The notes: generated from the letters alone by a model not told the origin. 64,000 bases of DNA from Legionella spiritensis (GCF_900186965.1 NZ_LT906457.1:894501-958500), one strand, 5' to 3'; positions 8,722 through 17,753 are shown, numbered from the stretch's first letter. Numbers and translations are program-made.

Positions 8722-11208
8722 ATGTCTAGTGAAAATGAATTCATTTCAAGTGAAAGCGAATCAAGTGAAAACGAACCAGGTGGCAGCAACCCGACCGGGA
8801 GTGAACTGATGTCGCCGTTGCCTGTTCTTCCACTGAGGGATGTGGTGGTATACCCCCATATGGTTATTCCCTTGTTTGTCGGACGTGATAAATCAATCAA
8901 AGCGCTGGAAGCGGCCATGGTTGATAACAAACAAATTTTTTTAGTGGCGCAACGCAAATCTTCCAATGATGATCCCATGCCTGACGATGTGTTTAAAGTA
9001 GGTACGGTATCAAGCGTATTACAACTTTTAAAGCTTCCTGACGGAACGGTCAAGGTACTTGTGGAGGGAGAAGCTCGTGCGAAAGTTACTTCCTACAATC
9101 AGGAAAAAGGCTATATGGAAGCCGAACTGGAGGCAATGAGTGAAGTCAGTGACTCTCATAAAGAGCAGGAAATTGAGATTATTATGCGCTCGCTCATGTC
9201 CCAGTTCGAGCAATATATTAAATTAAACAAGAAAATTCCGCCGGAGGTATTAAGTTCACTGGCCGGTATTGAAGAGCCGGGAAGGCTTGCGGATACCATC
9301 GCGGCTCACTTGAGTATTAAAGTCGAGGATAAACAGGAATTACTGGAAATTGAAGATGTTGGCACTCGTCTTGAGCGATTAATGGCGGCGATTGAGGGTG
9401 AAATTGATCTGTTGCACGTTGAAAAGCGTGTTCGCGGCCGCGTGAAACGACAAATGGAAAAAAGTCAGCGCGAGTATTACCTCAACGAACAAATCAAGGC
9501 CATTCAGAAAGAATTGGGTGAGATGGGTGAGGAAGGCAATGAAATCGAACAGCTCGAGAAATCGATTAACAAAGCAGGAATGCCCAAAGATGCCAAGGAA
9601 AAATCATTATCCGAGTTGCAAAAACTGAAGATGATGTCTCCTATGTCTGCCGAGGCAACAGTCATTCGCAATTATCTGGACTGGATGCTCAGCGTACCCT
9701 GGAAAAAAAGAACCAAAATTCAGTTTGATTTGAAAAAAGCGGAAAAATTACTGGATAAGGAACATTACGGTCTTGAAAAAGTCAAGGAACGTATTATTGA
9801 ATACCTTGCCGTACAGCAACGCGTCAAACGACTGAAAGGCCCAATATTATGTCTGGTCGGACCACCGGGTGTCGGTAAAACATCGTTGGGTCAGTCCATA
9901 GCGAACGCGACGGGCCGGACATTTATACGCATCGCCCTTGGTGGTGTGCGGGATGAAGCGGAAATTCGTGGACATCGCCGGACCTATATCGGATCCATGC
10001 CGGGGAAAATTATTCAGCGTTTATGCAAGGCGGGAGTAAAAAATCCTCTGATTATGCTGGATGAAGTAGACAAAATGGCTATGGATTTTCGCGGTGATCC
10101 GGCTTCCGCGTTACTGGAAGTCCTGGATCCGGAGCAAAATCATACCTTCAGTGATCATTATCTTGAAGTTGATTATGATTTAAGCGATGTCATGTTTATT
10201 GCAACCGCAAATTCGCTTGAAATACCAGCGCCCCTGCTGGATAGAATGGAAGTGATTCGTCTTCCCGGCTATACCGAGGATGAAAAAATAAATATCGCAA
10301 CGACTTATCTGATAACCAAACAGATTCAACTTAACGGATTGAAAGGTGATGAAATAAATATCAGTGAGGGAGCTGTTCGGGAAATCATACGTCATTACAC
10401 TCGGGAAGCGGGTGTTAGAAATCTTGAGCGGGATATTGCCAGTATTTGCCGAAAAGTGGTCAAGGATATATTGACCAGCAAGAAAACCAGAAGAGTTACT
10501 ATTTCACGCACCAACATAGAAAAATATCTGGGCGTTAAAAAGTTTCGTTATGGTCTTGCTGAACAATACGATCAGATTGGCCAGGTTACCGGTTTGGCCT
10601 GGACCAGCGTGGGGGGGGAATTATTAACCATAGAAGCATCCATGATGCCTGGAAAGGGCAAGACCATTCATACCGGACAGTTGGGTGAAGTGATGCAGGA
10701 ATCCATTCATGCGGCTATGACGGTAGTTCGAAGCCATGCCAAGAGTTTCGACGTGAGCGATGATTTTTATGAGAAAAACGATTTTCACATTCATGTTCCG
10801 GAAGGAGCGACACCAAAAGACGGGCCCAGTGCCGGTATCGGTATGTGTACGGCGCTTGTTTCCGTGGTAACCCAGATCCCTGTCCGTGCCGATGTGGCCA
10901 TGACCGGTGAAATTACCTTGCGTGGACAGGTTCTTCCCATTGGAGGGTTAAAGGAAAAACTGCTGGCTGCCCATCGTGGCGGCATCAAACACGTGATTAT
11001 TCCGGAAGAAAATGCCAAGGATCTGGAGGAAATTCCGGATAACATTCTGCGTAAATTGACCATACACCCCGTTAAAACGGTGGAGCAGGTCTGGGAGATA
11101 GCCTTGCAGCGAAGTCCGATCGTTAACCCTGCCGCGAAGGATGAAAACGTACTGGAGCATGCCAAAAGCTCCAAAAAAAGCAAGAGCAAGGATTTGCATG
11201 CCCATTGA
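8722..11208 (+). CDS. lon: ATP-dependent Lon protease
   Basis: Cytoplasmic AAA+ serine protease that degrades misfolded and regulatory proteins. It has 828 residues: a Lon N-terminal substrate domain (PVLPLRDVVVYPHM), a coiled middle region, Walker A GPPGVGKTS, Walker B PLIMLDEVDKM, and a proteolytic domain with the Ser of PKDGPSAGIGM and Lys of GGLKEKLLAAH. The N-terminal 35 residues form a Ser/Glu-rich extension. The C terminus is Lys/His-rich (KSSKKSKSKDLHAH). A degraded second copy of this 3' end lies downstream at 11562-11689. Confidence 0.98.
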   Translation: MSSENEFISSESESSENEPGGSNPTGSELMSPLPVLPLRDVVVYPHMVIPLFVGRDKSIKALEAAMVDNKQIFLVAQRKSSNDDPMPDDVFKVGTVSSVLQLLKLPDGTVKVLVEGEARAKVTSYNQEKGYMEAELEAMSEVSDSHKEQEIEIIMRSLMSQFEQYIKLNKKIPPEVLSSLAGIEEPGRLADTIAAHLSIKVEDKQELLEIEDVGTRLERLMAAIEGEIDLLHVEKRVRGRVKRQMEKSQREYYLNEQIKAIQKELGEMGEEGNEIEQLEKSINKAGMPKDAKEKSLSELQKLKMMSPMSAEATVIRNYLDWMLSVPWKKRTKIQFDLKKAEKLLDKEHYGLEKVKERIIEYLAVQQRVKRLKGPILCLVGPPGVGKTSLGQSIANATGRTFIRIALGGVRDEAEIRGHRRTYIGSMPGKIIQRLCKAGVKNPLIMLDEVDKMAMDFRGDPASALLEVLDPEQNHTFSDHYLEVDYDLSDVMFIATANSLEIPAPLLDRMEVIRLPGYTEDEKINIATTYLITKQIQLNGLKGDEINISEGAVREIIRHYTREAGVRNLERDIASICRKVVKDILTSKKTRRVTISRTNIEKYLGVKKFRYGLAEQYDQIGQVTGLAWTSVGGELLTIEASMMPGKGKTIHTGQLGEVMQESIHAAMTVVRSHAKSFDVSDDFYEKNDFHIHVPEGATPKDGPSAGIGMCTALVSVVTQIPVRADVAMTGEITLRGQVLPIGGLKEKLLAAHRGGIKHVIIPEENAKDLEEIPDNILRKLTIHPVKTVEQVWEIALQRSPIVNPAAKDENVLEHAKSSKKSKSKDLHAH

Positions 11209-11257
11209 TCCGCTTGTAGCGAGTACCACACAGGCAGGTTGTCATTTCTAATATTTT

Positions 11258-11283
11258 GTTGGCCTGCCTGTAGACAGGCCAAC
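11258..11283 (+). terminator. Hairpin after lon
   Basis: GTTGGCCTG (11258-11266) and CAGGCCAAC (11275-11283), a 9-bp perfect stem 50 bp after the lon stop. No strong T-tract follows, so termination is only likely. Confidence 0.45.
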
Positions 11284-11352
11284 TTACATCCAGGTATAAA
11301 TTAACGTTATCACAGGTTCTGTGGACTTACCTGTTTCAAGCTGTAGAAGGTA

Positions 11353-11523
11353 GTACCATTTCCATTTCATTATGACAGGTTTGGTTGTACGGAATATTTG
11401 ACATGTTGTCATCCCTGCGAAGGCGGGGAACCATAGTGAATCAAGCATAGAGCCAAATCAAGGATGGTTTCCCGCTTTTGCGGAAAGGACAGCCAGAGTG
11501 TCAAAACGAAATGAAAACAGTAA
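11353..11523. repeat. MITE-3 copy, 171 bp, between lon and its relic
   Basis: Ends resemble GTACTGTTTCCATTTCGTTTTGACA as inverted repeats: left GTACCATTTCCATTTCATT, right AACGAAATGAAAACAGTAA. TA flanks both sides. The centre contains a GCGAAGGCGGG-type hairpin. Relatives of 170-171 bp lie at 48166-48336 and 53353-53522. Confidence 0.85.
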
Positions 11524-11561
11524 TAGTTGATTGATTCCTTTTTCACAGGCTATTTTTATCC

Positions 11562-11689
11562 GTTTGATGATCCATGGCCAGCAACGGTTCGCCCGTTTTG
11601 GACCCACAGGGAACTAATCAGGATAAAAACGGGCTAATGCACGTAAAAAGTTCAAAAAAAATGGGAATAAGGATTTACACGCACATTAA
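11562..11689 (+). pseudogene. Relic of a second lon 3' end
   Basis: Translation from about 11574 gives SPVLDP..DKNGLMHVKSSKK and, after loss of one base near 11661-11668, KDLHAH followed by TAA. Intact lon ends SPIVNP..DENVLEHAKSSKK..KDLHAH. Many differences are synonymous (for example AAAAGCTCC against AAAAGTTCA), so the fragment diverged while still coding. Upstream the frame is broken by TGA codons. This is the remnant of an old tandem or replaced lon gene, cut off on the left near the MITE-3 insertion. It is not an independent gene. Confidence 0.8.
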
Positions 11690-11817
11690 TACGGGGTATA
11701 TTTCATTCCGTTGCCCGCTAATGGCGGGTAGTTCAAGGATGTGGATTCTATACCGAGGACGATGATGCAGTTAACAATCGACTCAACTAACGGATGAATA
11801 ACTGGATAGGGGATAAG

Positions 11818-12096
11818 ATGAATAAGAGTGAATTGGTAGAAGCAATTGCTAATGGTTCTGGTGTAACTAAAGCGGATGCCAACCGTGTTTTAGATACGTT
11901 CATGAAAACCATTACTCAAGCCTTGAAAGAAGGTGAAACTGTTGTATTACCAGGATTCGGTTCATTTAGTGTCGGGAACCGTGCAGAACGTGACGGAAGA
12001 AATCCACAGACTGGCAAGACCATTCGTATTCCTGCTTCACGTGTTGCCAAGTTCAAAGTTGGTAAGTCTCTGAAAGAAGCGGTACAGGAAGCGTAA
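11818..12096 (+). CDS. hupB: DNA-binding protein HU
   Basis: Nucleoid-associated protein that bends DNA non-specifically. It has 92 residues from ATG 11818 (MNKSELVEAIA), preceded by AGGGGATAAG; an upstream in-frame ATG at 11794 adds eight atypical residues and was not used. The family signature GFGSFSVGNRAERDGRNPQTG is present and the end GKSLKEAVQ is typical. It occupies the usual place between lon and ppiD, here followed by two tRNA genes. Confidence 0.97.
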   Translation: MNKSELVEAIANGSGVTKADANRVLDTFMKTITQALKEGETVVLPGFGSFSVGNRAERDGRNPQTGKTIRIPASRVAKFKVGKSLKEAVQEA

Positions 12097-12103
12097 GTTT
12101 TTT

Positions 12104-12179
12104 GGGTGCTTAGCTCAGCTGGGAGAGCATCGCCCTTACAAGGCGAGGGTCGCAGGTTCGATCCCTGCAGCACCCACCA
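12104..12179 (+). tRNA. tRNA-Val (TAC)
   Basis: A 76-nt cloverleaf with encoded CCA. The acceptor GGGTGCT pairs with AGCACCC, and the anticodon loop CTTACAA reads TAC. It starts 7 bp after the hupB stop, so it may be cotranscribed with hupB. Confidence 0.97.
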
Positions 12180-12185
12180 AGAATT

Positions 12186-12262
12186 GGAGTGGTAGTTCAG
12201 TTGGTCAGAATACCGGCCTGTCACGCCGGGGGTCGCGGGTTCGAGCCCCGTCCACTCCGCCA
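12186..12262 (+). tRNA. tRNA-Asp (GTC)
   Basis: A 77-nt cloverleaf with encoded CCA. The acceptor GGAGTGG pairs with CCACTCC and the anticodon is GTC. It lies 6 bp after tRNA-Val. Confidence 0.97.
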
Positions 12263-12266
12263 GATA

Positions 12267-12292
12267 AACGCGCCGCATGGCGCGTTTTTTTT
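12267..12292 (+). terminator. Intrinsic terminator after tRNA-Asp
   Basis: AACGCGCC and GGCGCGTT form an 8-bp stem with a GCAT loop, followed by a run of T. It ends the hupB-tRNA-Val-tRNA-Asp unit. Confidence 0.92.
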
Positions 12293-12349
12293 ATTAGCCG
12301 AAAATCTGGGTTTCTTGCGAATTTACAATAAAAATATGGAACTTCGAAT

Positions 12350-14230
12350 ATGTTGCAAAAGCTAAATGAACGCATACAAGGGGTAGTAGCCTGGATAGTA
12401 ATTATTCTGATTGCGGTGACCTTTACTTTATTCGGAGTTGATTATTATATGCAGTCTCATCAGGCCACTGAAACAGAAGTGACGGTCAATGGGGAGGCTA
12501 TCAGCAAACAGGCGTTTGAAATCAGCTATCGTCGTGCCAGACAGCAACGTGATTCGTCACAAATGACTGCTGCGGGCGAAGCGGCTTTGAAAAAGCAGGT
12601 TCTGAATAATATGATTACCACCTCGATCACCGTGCAGGCTGCGAAGTCAGCCGGATTTGAGGTCAGTCCCGAACAGGCAAACGCCGCTATCTTAAGTATC
12701 CCGCAATTTCAGCAAGATGGACATTTTTCGGCGGAACGCTATCAGTTAGCGCTTAGCGGCGCCATGTTTACTCCTGAAACGTTTCAAAAAGAAGTTCGCC
12801 AGGGGATGTTGCTCAATCAGCAGCGTTTTGCGTTTATGGGTAACGCGTTTGCCTTGCCAGAAGAAATCAAGCGTTTTGTAAAGCTTTATATGCAGACCAG
12901 AGATTACAATTATCTCCGGATTCCAATTGGTTTGTTTACGTCAGATATCAAGATTTCCGAACAGGATATCGCTGACTATTACAAAAAACACACCAGGGAA
13001 TTTACAGAACCTGAAAAAGTGAGTATTGATTTTGTTAAGCTGTCCATGCAGCAGGTCAGAAAAAATATCAAGGTCAGCGATAATGATATCCAGCGATACT
13101 ACGAGGATAACCAAAGCAATTTCCTGACACCGGCGCGTTGGCAGGTTTCTCATATTTTGTTCGCTGTTCCGGAAAATGCCGGTGTCGAACAAACGAAACA
13201 AATTCGGGAAAAAGCAGATGAGGCGTATCAGGCATTACAAAATAATCCGGCGCAATTTTCCCGGTGGGTGAAAACCATGTCGTCCGATAAATTGTCGGCT
13301 GCCAACGACGGTGTGTTACCGTGGATTGTCGCAGGTAGCACCGAATTTGATAAAGCACTGTCCGAATTGTCCCAGCCTGGACAAATTTCCGAGCCATTAA
13401 AAACCTCAAAGGGCTATGAGATTTTCAAATTACTGGCTTATCAACCGGCCAGCCTCAAACCGCTCAATCAGGTCAGAAAGGACATTTCAGAACAGCTTGC
13501 CACCGAGCTGGCTCAGGCCAGTTACGCGCAATTACTGGAGCAATTGACGGATCTGAGTTTTCAGACTCCGGATACCTTGACTCCCGTGGCGGAAGAATTA
13601 AAGCTTGACATCGAACAAACGCAACCGTTTAGTCGACAAGGCGGTCAAACGGAGTTGACTAAAAACAAGCAGATTATCAATACGGCATTCAGCCATGATG
13701 TATTGGGACTGGGTAACAACAGCGAACCTGTACAGCTTGATAACGACAGTGTCATTGTCCTGCGTGTTAATAAACATATTGCGGCGAAAGCAAAGTCCCT
13801 GGACGAGGTTAGAACCGCTATAGTTAACAAATTAACCCAACAGAAAGCCAAAAAGGAAGCCAGGCAATTCGGAATGAATTTATTGTCAGGAAAATCCTCC
13901 CCACAAGAACAGGAAAGATTTATCCAGGATAAAAAATTACAATGGCGCGAAGTGGATAGCGCGAGCCGGGATACGGACAAGGCAGACACCATGATTAATG
14001 ATCTGGCCTTTAGTCTTCCTCGTGTAAACAGTCGTGAAGGACGTAGTCTTATCAATGGCGATTACGTTATTGTGCAGTTGAAAAAGATCAATGAAGGACG
14101 TTATAAAGCCCTGGATAAGGAGCAGCAAACCAGTTTGGTACAGCAGATCGAATCCAGCAATGGCATCATGGATTATGATTTGTATGTGAAGAGCCTGGTT
14201 GCCAGGGCTAAAATAGAACGCAGCAATTAA
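12350..14230 (+). CDS. ppiD: Periplasmic folding chaperone PpiD (SurA/parvulin family)
   Basis: Inner-membrane-anchored chaperone that assists outer-membrane protein folding. It has 626 residues. A single transmembrane anchor lies at about residues 12-33 (VVAWIVIILIAVTFTLFG) with the rest periplasmic. A SurA-like N-terminal domain covers about 40-180, a parvulin domain about 255-365 (WQVSHILFAV to GYEIFKL), and a second SurA-like segment follows. The position after hupB is as in E. coli. Parvulin catalytic residues are often degenerate in PpiD, so isomerase activity is uncertain. Confidence 0.95.
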   Translation: MLQKLNERIQGVVAWIVIILIAVTFTLFGVDYYMQSHQATETEVTVNGEAISKQAFEISYRRARQQRDSSQMTAAGEAALKKQVLNNMITTSITVQAAKSAGFEVSPEQANAAILSIPQFQQDGHFSAERYQLALSGAMFTPETFQKEVRQGMLLNQQRFAFMGNAFALPEEIKRFVKLYMQTRDYNYLRIPIGLFTSDIKISEQDIADYYKKHTREFTEPEKVSIDFVKLSMQQVRKNIKVSDNDIQRYYEDNQSNFLTPARWQVSHILFAVPENAGVEQTKQIREKADEAYQALQNNPAQFSRWVKTMSSDKLSAANDGVLPWIVAGSTEFDKALSELSQPGQISEPLKTSKGYEIFKLLAYQPASLKPLNQVRKDISEQLATELAQASYAQLLEQLTDLSFQTPDTLTPVAEELKLDIEQTQPFSRQGGQTELTKNKQIINTAFSHDVLGLGNNSEPVQLDNDSVIVLRVNKHIAAKAKSLDEVRTAIVNKLTQQKAKKEARQFGMNLLSGKSSPQEQERFIQDKKLQWREVDSASRDTDKADTMINDLAFSLPRVNSREGRSLINGDYVIVQLKKINEGRYKALDKEQQTSLVQQIESSNGIMDYDLYVKSLVARAKIERSN

Positions 14231-14295
14231 ACGTACGCTTAAGGCTCCAGGACTTATCTGTTTCAGAATGCAAAAATCACATGACTTTTTTGCCA

Positions 14296-14328
14296 GTTGT
14301 TTGTTGGGTATTTGACTCAACAAACAAC
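14296..14328. repeat. Perfect 11-bp inverted repeat after ppiD
   Basis: GTTGTTTGTTG (14296-14306) and CAACAAACAAC (14318-14328) with an 11-nt spacer, flanked on both sides by TGCCA. It lies between ppiD and the next gene and has no T-tract. It could be a terminator-like fold or an operator for the downstream gene. Confidence 0.6.
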
Positions 14329-14452
14329 GTTACTGCCAGTTAGATGGTGTCACAACCTTCACTACTACGGAGTGTGATTCTTTTGTTGTGCGGGGATAAA
14401 GCAACGAGCAATGATTCCCTGCAATGTCTTTTTTGTTTCAGGGAGTTATGTC

Positions 14453-15715
14453 ATGGCTAAATTGACGGATAATCTGCTTACTCAGGTTTATTTAGGATTG
14501 GTGCGGGATTATAAGGAATTAAGCCAACAAAGCCCAAGGTTAGATTTTGAGCAAATCTATCATCAGCTTTATAATCGCCTTTACTGGTCTATGCAATCGT
14601 CCATGAATCCATTATCTGGCCTGAGCCCTGAAGAGAAAGACAAGGTATGGGGTGTGTTTTATTGTTTTATCAACGCTTGCCCCCAATATGTTTCTCTCCC
14701 CAGGGAAAGACAAGGCGTTTTTTTTAATAATCCCGTAAGGGTTGTAGTCATTGAAGAACGTTATCATTACTGTTCATCGAATGATTCCGTGTTTACCTGG
14801 CTGATGCTTGGGTCACTGATGAGCCATTCCCATCATCATGGTTATCATCACTACCACTCTTCTTCCCACCATCATGGCCATGGCGTTGAAAATACGGATG
14901 GAAACGGATTGCTTCTCCTGCTTTTGGTAGCCCTGGCGCTTTTAGCGGCAATATTGGCTTTTGTTTCCCTGTACTATCTGATTAGCCAGTCTTTAAACGC
15001 TGTGGAACGATTTGTTTATAACGAGGGATGGTTGCAAGCGAGTTTTTCCATGGCCGGTATGCTCGGAGGTGCTGCGGCGGGTGGTTTGTTAGGAGCTTTC
15101 GTAGCGTCGGCCCCCTTGGCTGCACTAGCCATTGGCGCCGGCATCAGTAATCCCGTCGGTATTACCATTGTCGGAATTATTTGCCTCACCTTGATTGGTG
15201 CTGCAGCGGGTTGCTTCCTTACCAATCAAATCGTCAATTACGCACTGAAAAAAAAGAATCAGCAAGCGCTCGATCCCGCTGATCCGCGTCGTTTTGAATT
15301 AACCGGATCTGAAGAAACCAATCTGCTGGACAAAGGGCTAAATCCCATAGCCGTGAGATGCGCCATAGTCGCTTTAAGAGAGCAGATGGGAGAAAAAGGC
15401 GTTCCTTCGTTGTTAAACCGGGTATTTACCTCAAGAGGTCAGGAGACGCAGGAAATTTTATCTCAAATCAGGGAATTACGACGAGGAAGCCTGAGATCGA
15501 TTAACGTAGGAGACATGACATTTCATCTGGAATCGCCTCACTATGTTCCGCCTGTCTGGTATTCTACAGAGCCGACACCGCAAGAATATGGGACTGGTTA
15601 TTCCCCTTCTCAAGTGGAGGAAGATGGTTACCATACACACCGCTACGTGCCATGTCACAGTGGATATTCCGGACAACCATTCCCGACGCCTTCCGCGCCA
15701 CCTTATTACCAATGA
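14453..15715 (+). CDS. His-rich multi-pass membrane protein ending in a PSAPPYY motif (candidate effector)
   Basis: A protein of 420 residues from ATG 14453 (AGGGAG 7 nt upstream); an in-frame ATG at 14411 has no ribosome site. Residues 1-120 are soluble. Residues 125-144 are strongly His-rich (HSHHHGYHHYH), a likely metal-binding stretch. Hydrophobic helices lie at about 153-177, 196-225 and 228-258, the last two Gly/Ala-rich. A soluble C-terminal region of about 160 residues ends PTPSAPPYYQ, overlapping the P(S/T)AP and PPxY forms of viral late domains. I recognise no enzyme domain. The layout (cytosolic ends, membrane hairpin) resembles Legionella membrane effectors, but that is inference. 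Confidence 0.85.
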   Translation: MAKLTDNLLTQVYLGLVRDYKELSQQSPRLDFEQIYHQLYNRLYWSMQSSMNPLSGLSPEEKDKVWGVFYCFINACPQYVSLPRERQGVFFNNPVRVVVIEERYHYCSSNDSVFTWLMLGSLMSHSHHHGYHHYHSSSHHHGHGVENTDGNGLLLLLLVALALLAAILAFVSLYYLISQSLNAVERFVYNEGWLQASFSMAGMLGGAAAGGLLGAFVASAPLAALAIGAGISNPVGITIVGIICLTLIGAAAGCFLTNQIVNYALKKKNQQALDPADPRRFELTGSEETNLLDKGLNPIAVRCAIVALREQMGEKGVPSLLNRVFTSRGQETQEILSQIRELRRGSLRSINVGDMTFHLESPHYVPPVWYSTEPTPQEYGTGYSPSQVEEDGYHTHRYVPCHSGYSGQPFPTPSAPPYYQ

Positions 15716-15803
15716 AAAAAACAGTTTGAGCAGGTTGTGTCCCTGATCCGGAAAAAATAGTTTGTCAGTTGATACACAGTAATTTGTATCCCGGGTGTTG
15801 CCA

Positions 15804-16017
15804 GGCTCCGTGAACAAAAATTTTCCTCGCACCATTTTTTGCGAAAAAACAGTAGCCCGTAAGGAGGCCTGCGGCCGTATTGCGGGTTTGATGTGCCGCT
15901 TATGAACGTTTTCCCGCATTACGGCTTCGCCTTCATGACGGGCTACAAGACATTATTATTTGTTGCGCAACAATAGTTGCCTTGTTTTCGATCGGAAAAA
16001 AATTTGTTCACGGAACC
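15804..16017. repeat. MITE-1, complete copy, 214 bp
   Basis: Outer ends GGCTCCGTGAACAAAAATTT and the inverse AAATTTGTTCACGGAACC. Inside is the palindrome GTAGCCCGTAAGGAGGCC ... GCCTTCATGACGGGCTAC. The same element lies in reverse orientation at 38120-38333. The outer ends match the terminal repeats of the IS5-family element at 38500-39363. A TA separates it from the adjacent MITE-4. The 537-bp gap between genes holds little else. Confidence 0.88.
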
Positions 16018-16019
16018 TA

Positions 16020-16154
16020 GTACAACGTTTCACTGATTCTGTCCTGTTGCCAACGGTACAGAATAGGTAGGTCGGGCGAGGCGCCCGACCTACGACTTGA
16101 CCCGCTGTCGCGGCAATAACAAACAAGCAAGACAACTTCAGTGAAACGTTGTAC
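16020..16154. repeat. MITE-4 copy, 135 bp
   Basis: Perfect ends GTACAACGTTTCACTGA and TCAGTGAAACGTTGTAC with a central palindrome GTAGGTCGGGCGAGGCGCCC. TA lies on both sides. A second 135-bp copy in the other orientation lies at 48339-48473. Confidence 0.9.
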
Positions 16155-16252
16155 TAGGGCTTCTCTTAATCTGATCGATTTTTCTTGCATTTTCCGGGGA
16201 ATATATTTTAATAGAAAATCAAGTCTTAATGTTTTTTTATTACGTAGGATAC

Positions 16253-17731
16253 ATGGATATGCCTCAAAAAACGTTACCTTCCAAAGTCATCATAGTCGGA
16301 GCCGGCGCCAGCGGTTTGTTCGCCGCTCGCCAGCTTGAGATTCTTGCCAAACAAATGGATCAGGAAATAGAGATTGTAATTCTGGAGCGTGAGAATCATG
16401 TTGGCGGGAAATGTTACACATACGCCGATGTCAATATCCCTGATCTCAAAACCGAGTGGGGCGCCGCATTAGTGGCGCCAAATTATGGGCCGGTTCTGGA
16501 TGGTATGAAAGAACATAATCTGAAATTTGAAAAAGTTGTTCCGACTAATCGAAAAACTCTTGAAATAAGTGAGATATTACATCATTTGCCTTATCGGGAA
16601 AAAATTGCGGCCGAAATGGCCCTGGGCTCGGAAGTAAAAAGTTTTGTCAGGGATTATGAGACGTATAAAGACGCCGTACAAAATGAAAAAAATGTACCGC
16701 AGGAATTGAAGCGTCCATTTTATGAATACGCACAACAACGAGGTATGAAGTATTTGCCCAAATTGTTAAAACCCTTCGTTCCGGGCTTTGGTTATGGCGC
16801 TTTATCCCGTTGCCCTGCCTATAGTGTGCTGGAATACATGGGCAAAACAACGTTAATCGACATTATGCTGGCTGAATCGGTGCTTGGGCAACCCAGCCTG
16901 TTATCCATTCAGGGCGGATTTCAGTTATTGATGGAAAAAATTGCCGCATCACTTGACGTTCGTCTGCAAGCGGAGATTACTCAAATCAAACGGGAAGATA
17001 ATAAAGTAACTGTGACCTATGAAAATAATGGTTCTACGTTTATGGAAGAAGGTGATGCCTTGATTCTGGCAACGTCACCTCTTCATTGGCCAAAATTGGG
17101 TATGGATTTAACGGAGCTGGAACAGGAATGTGTTAATTCACTGGAATATTACCAATATCCGGTTGCTGTTTGTAAAATTAAAGGATTACCGCCTCAGCAA
17201 CACTTTTTTCCCAATGCGCTTGAAGAGGATCAGTTCGGCAAAATAGCGCTTATTACAACCCGGGATAATCGTGATGAGCCGGAAGGCGGCCGTTTATGCA
17301 CCCTCTATGTCAATCTTCCTCCCGGCAACCAGGAATTTAAATTTGATTATGAGCAGATTAAAAAAGATATCCTGACTATTGAGGGGGTGACAGATATTGA
17401 ATTTCTGGAGGAAAAAATCTGGCCGGATTATATGTCCACATTGCCCTGGGAATTGCGTCTGCAGTTAAATGCAGCCCAGCAGGACAAGGATAACATAACT
17501 TATTTCGCTGGGTCCTATGTTCTGGGAGGTTTTGAAGACGTGGCATCGGTGGCTGGCAGAGCAGTGAATCTTGTCAATAAAACATGGGGCCAAAAGACGT
17601 ATGAAGAAGATTTTTCCATGAAAAATGTCAAGCGAGCCTGGGGGTTTTTCACTCAACCGGTCTATCCGGCAGTGGATTCCGAGGGATCACAACATACTCC
17701 GGAACCCCGCAGTTGCTGTGTTATTGTTTAA
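16253..17731 (+). CDS. FAD-dependent amine-oxidase-like flavoprotein with C-terminal CaaX motif (candidate effector)
   Basis: About 492 residues. The N terminus has the dinucleotide-binding signature VIIVGAGASGLFAAR, then ILERENHVGGKCYTY, as in flavin amine oxidases and related NAD(P)/FAD oxidoreductases; the C-terminal part has the FAD-contacting stretch AGSYVLGGFEDVASVAGRA. No substrate can be named. After the fold is a loose tail (about 25 residues) ending EPRSCCVIV and a stop: a Cys-a-a-X box with an extra Cys, the form used for prenylation plus palmitoylation in eukaryotes. Several Legionella effectors use such boxes. The start is uncertain: ATG 16229, 16253 or 16259; AGGA before 16253/16259 favours the latter two. 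Confidence 0.85.
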   Translation: MDMPQKTLPSKVIIVGAGASGLFAARQLEILAKQMDQEIEIVILERENHVGGKCYTYADVNIPDLKTEWGAALVAPNYGPVLDGMKEHNLKFEKVVPTNRKTLEISEILHHLPYREKIAAEMALGSEVKSFVRDYETYKDAVQNEKNVPQELKRPFYEYAQQRGMKYLPKLLKPFVPGFGYGALSRCPAYSVLEYMGKTTLIDIMLAESVLGQPSLLSIQGGFQLLMEKIAASLDVRLQAEITQIKREDNKVTVTYENNGSTFMEEGDALILATSPLHWPKLGMDLTELEQECVNSLEYYQYPVAVCKIKGLPPQQHFFPNALEEDQFGKIALITTRDNRDEPEGGRLCTLYVNLPPGNQEFKFDYEQIKKDILTIEGVTDIEFLEEKIWPDYMSTLPWELRLQLNAAQQDKDNITYFAGSYVLGGFEDVASVAGRAVNLVNKTWGQKTYEEDFSMKNVKRAWGFFTQPVYPAVDSEGSQHTPEPRSCCVIV

Positions 17732-17753
17732 AACCAATGGTAATTAACGCCCA

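Noticed and set aside
11574..11765. 63-residue open frame upstream of hupB
   Set aside because: It is the decayed lon 3' end in a shifted frame and has no convincing ribosome site.
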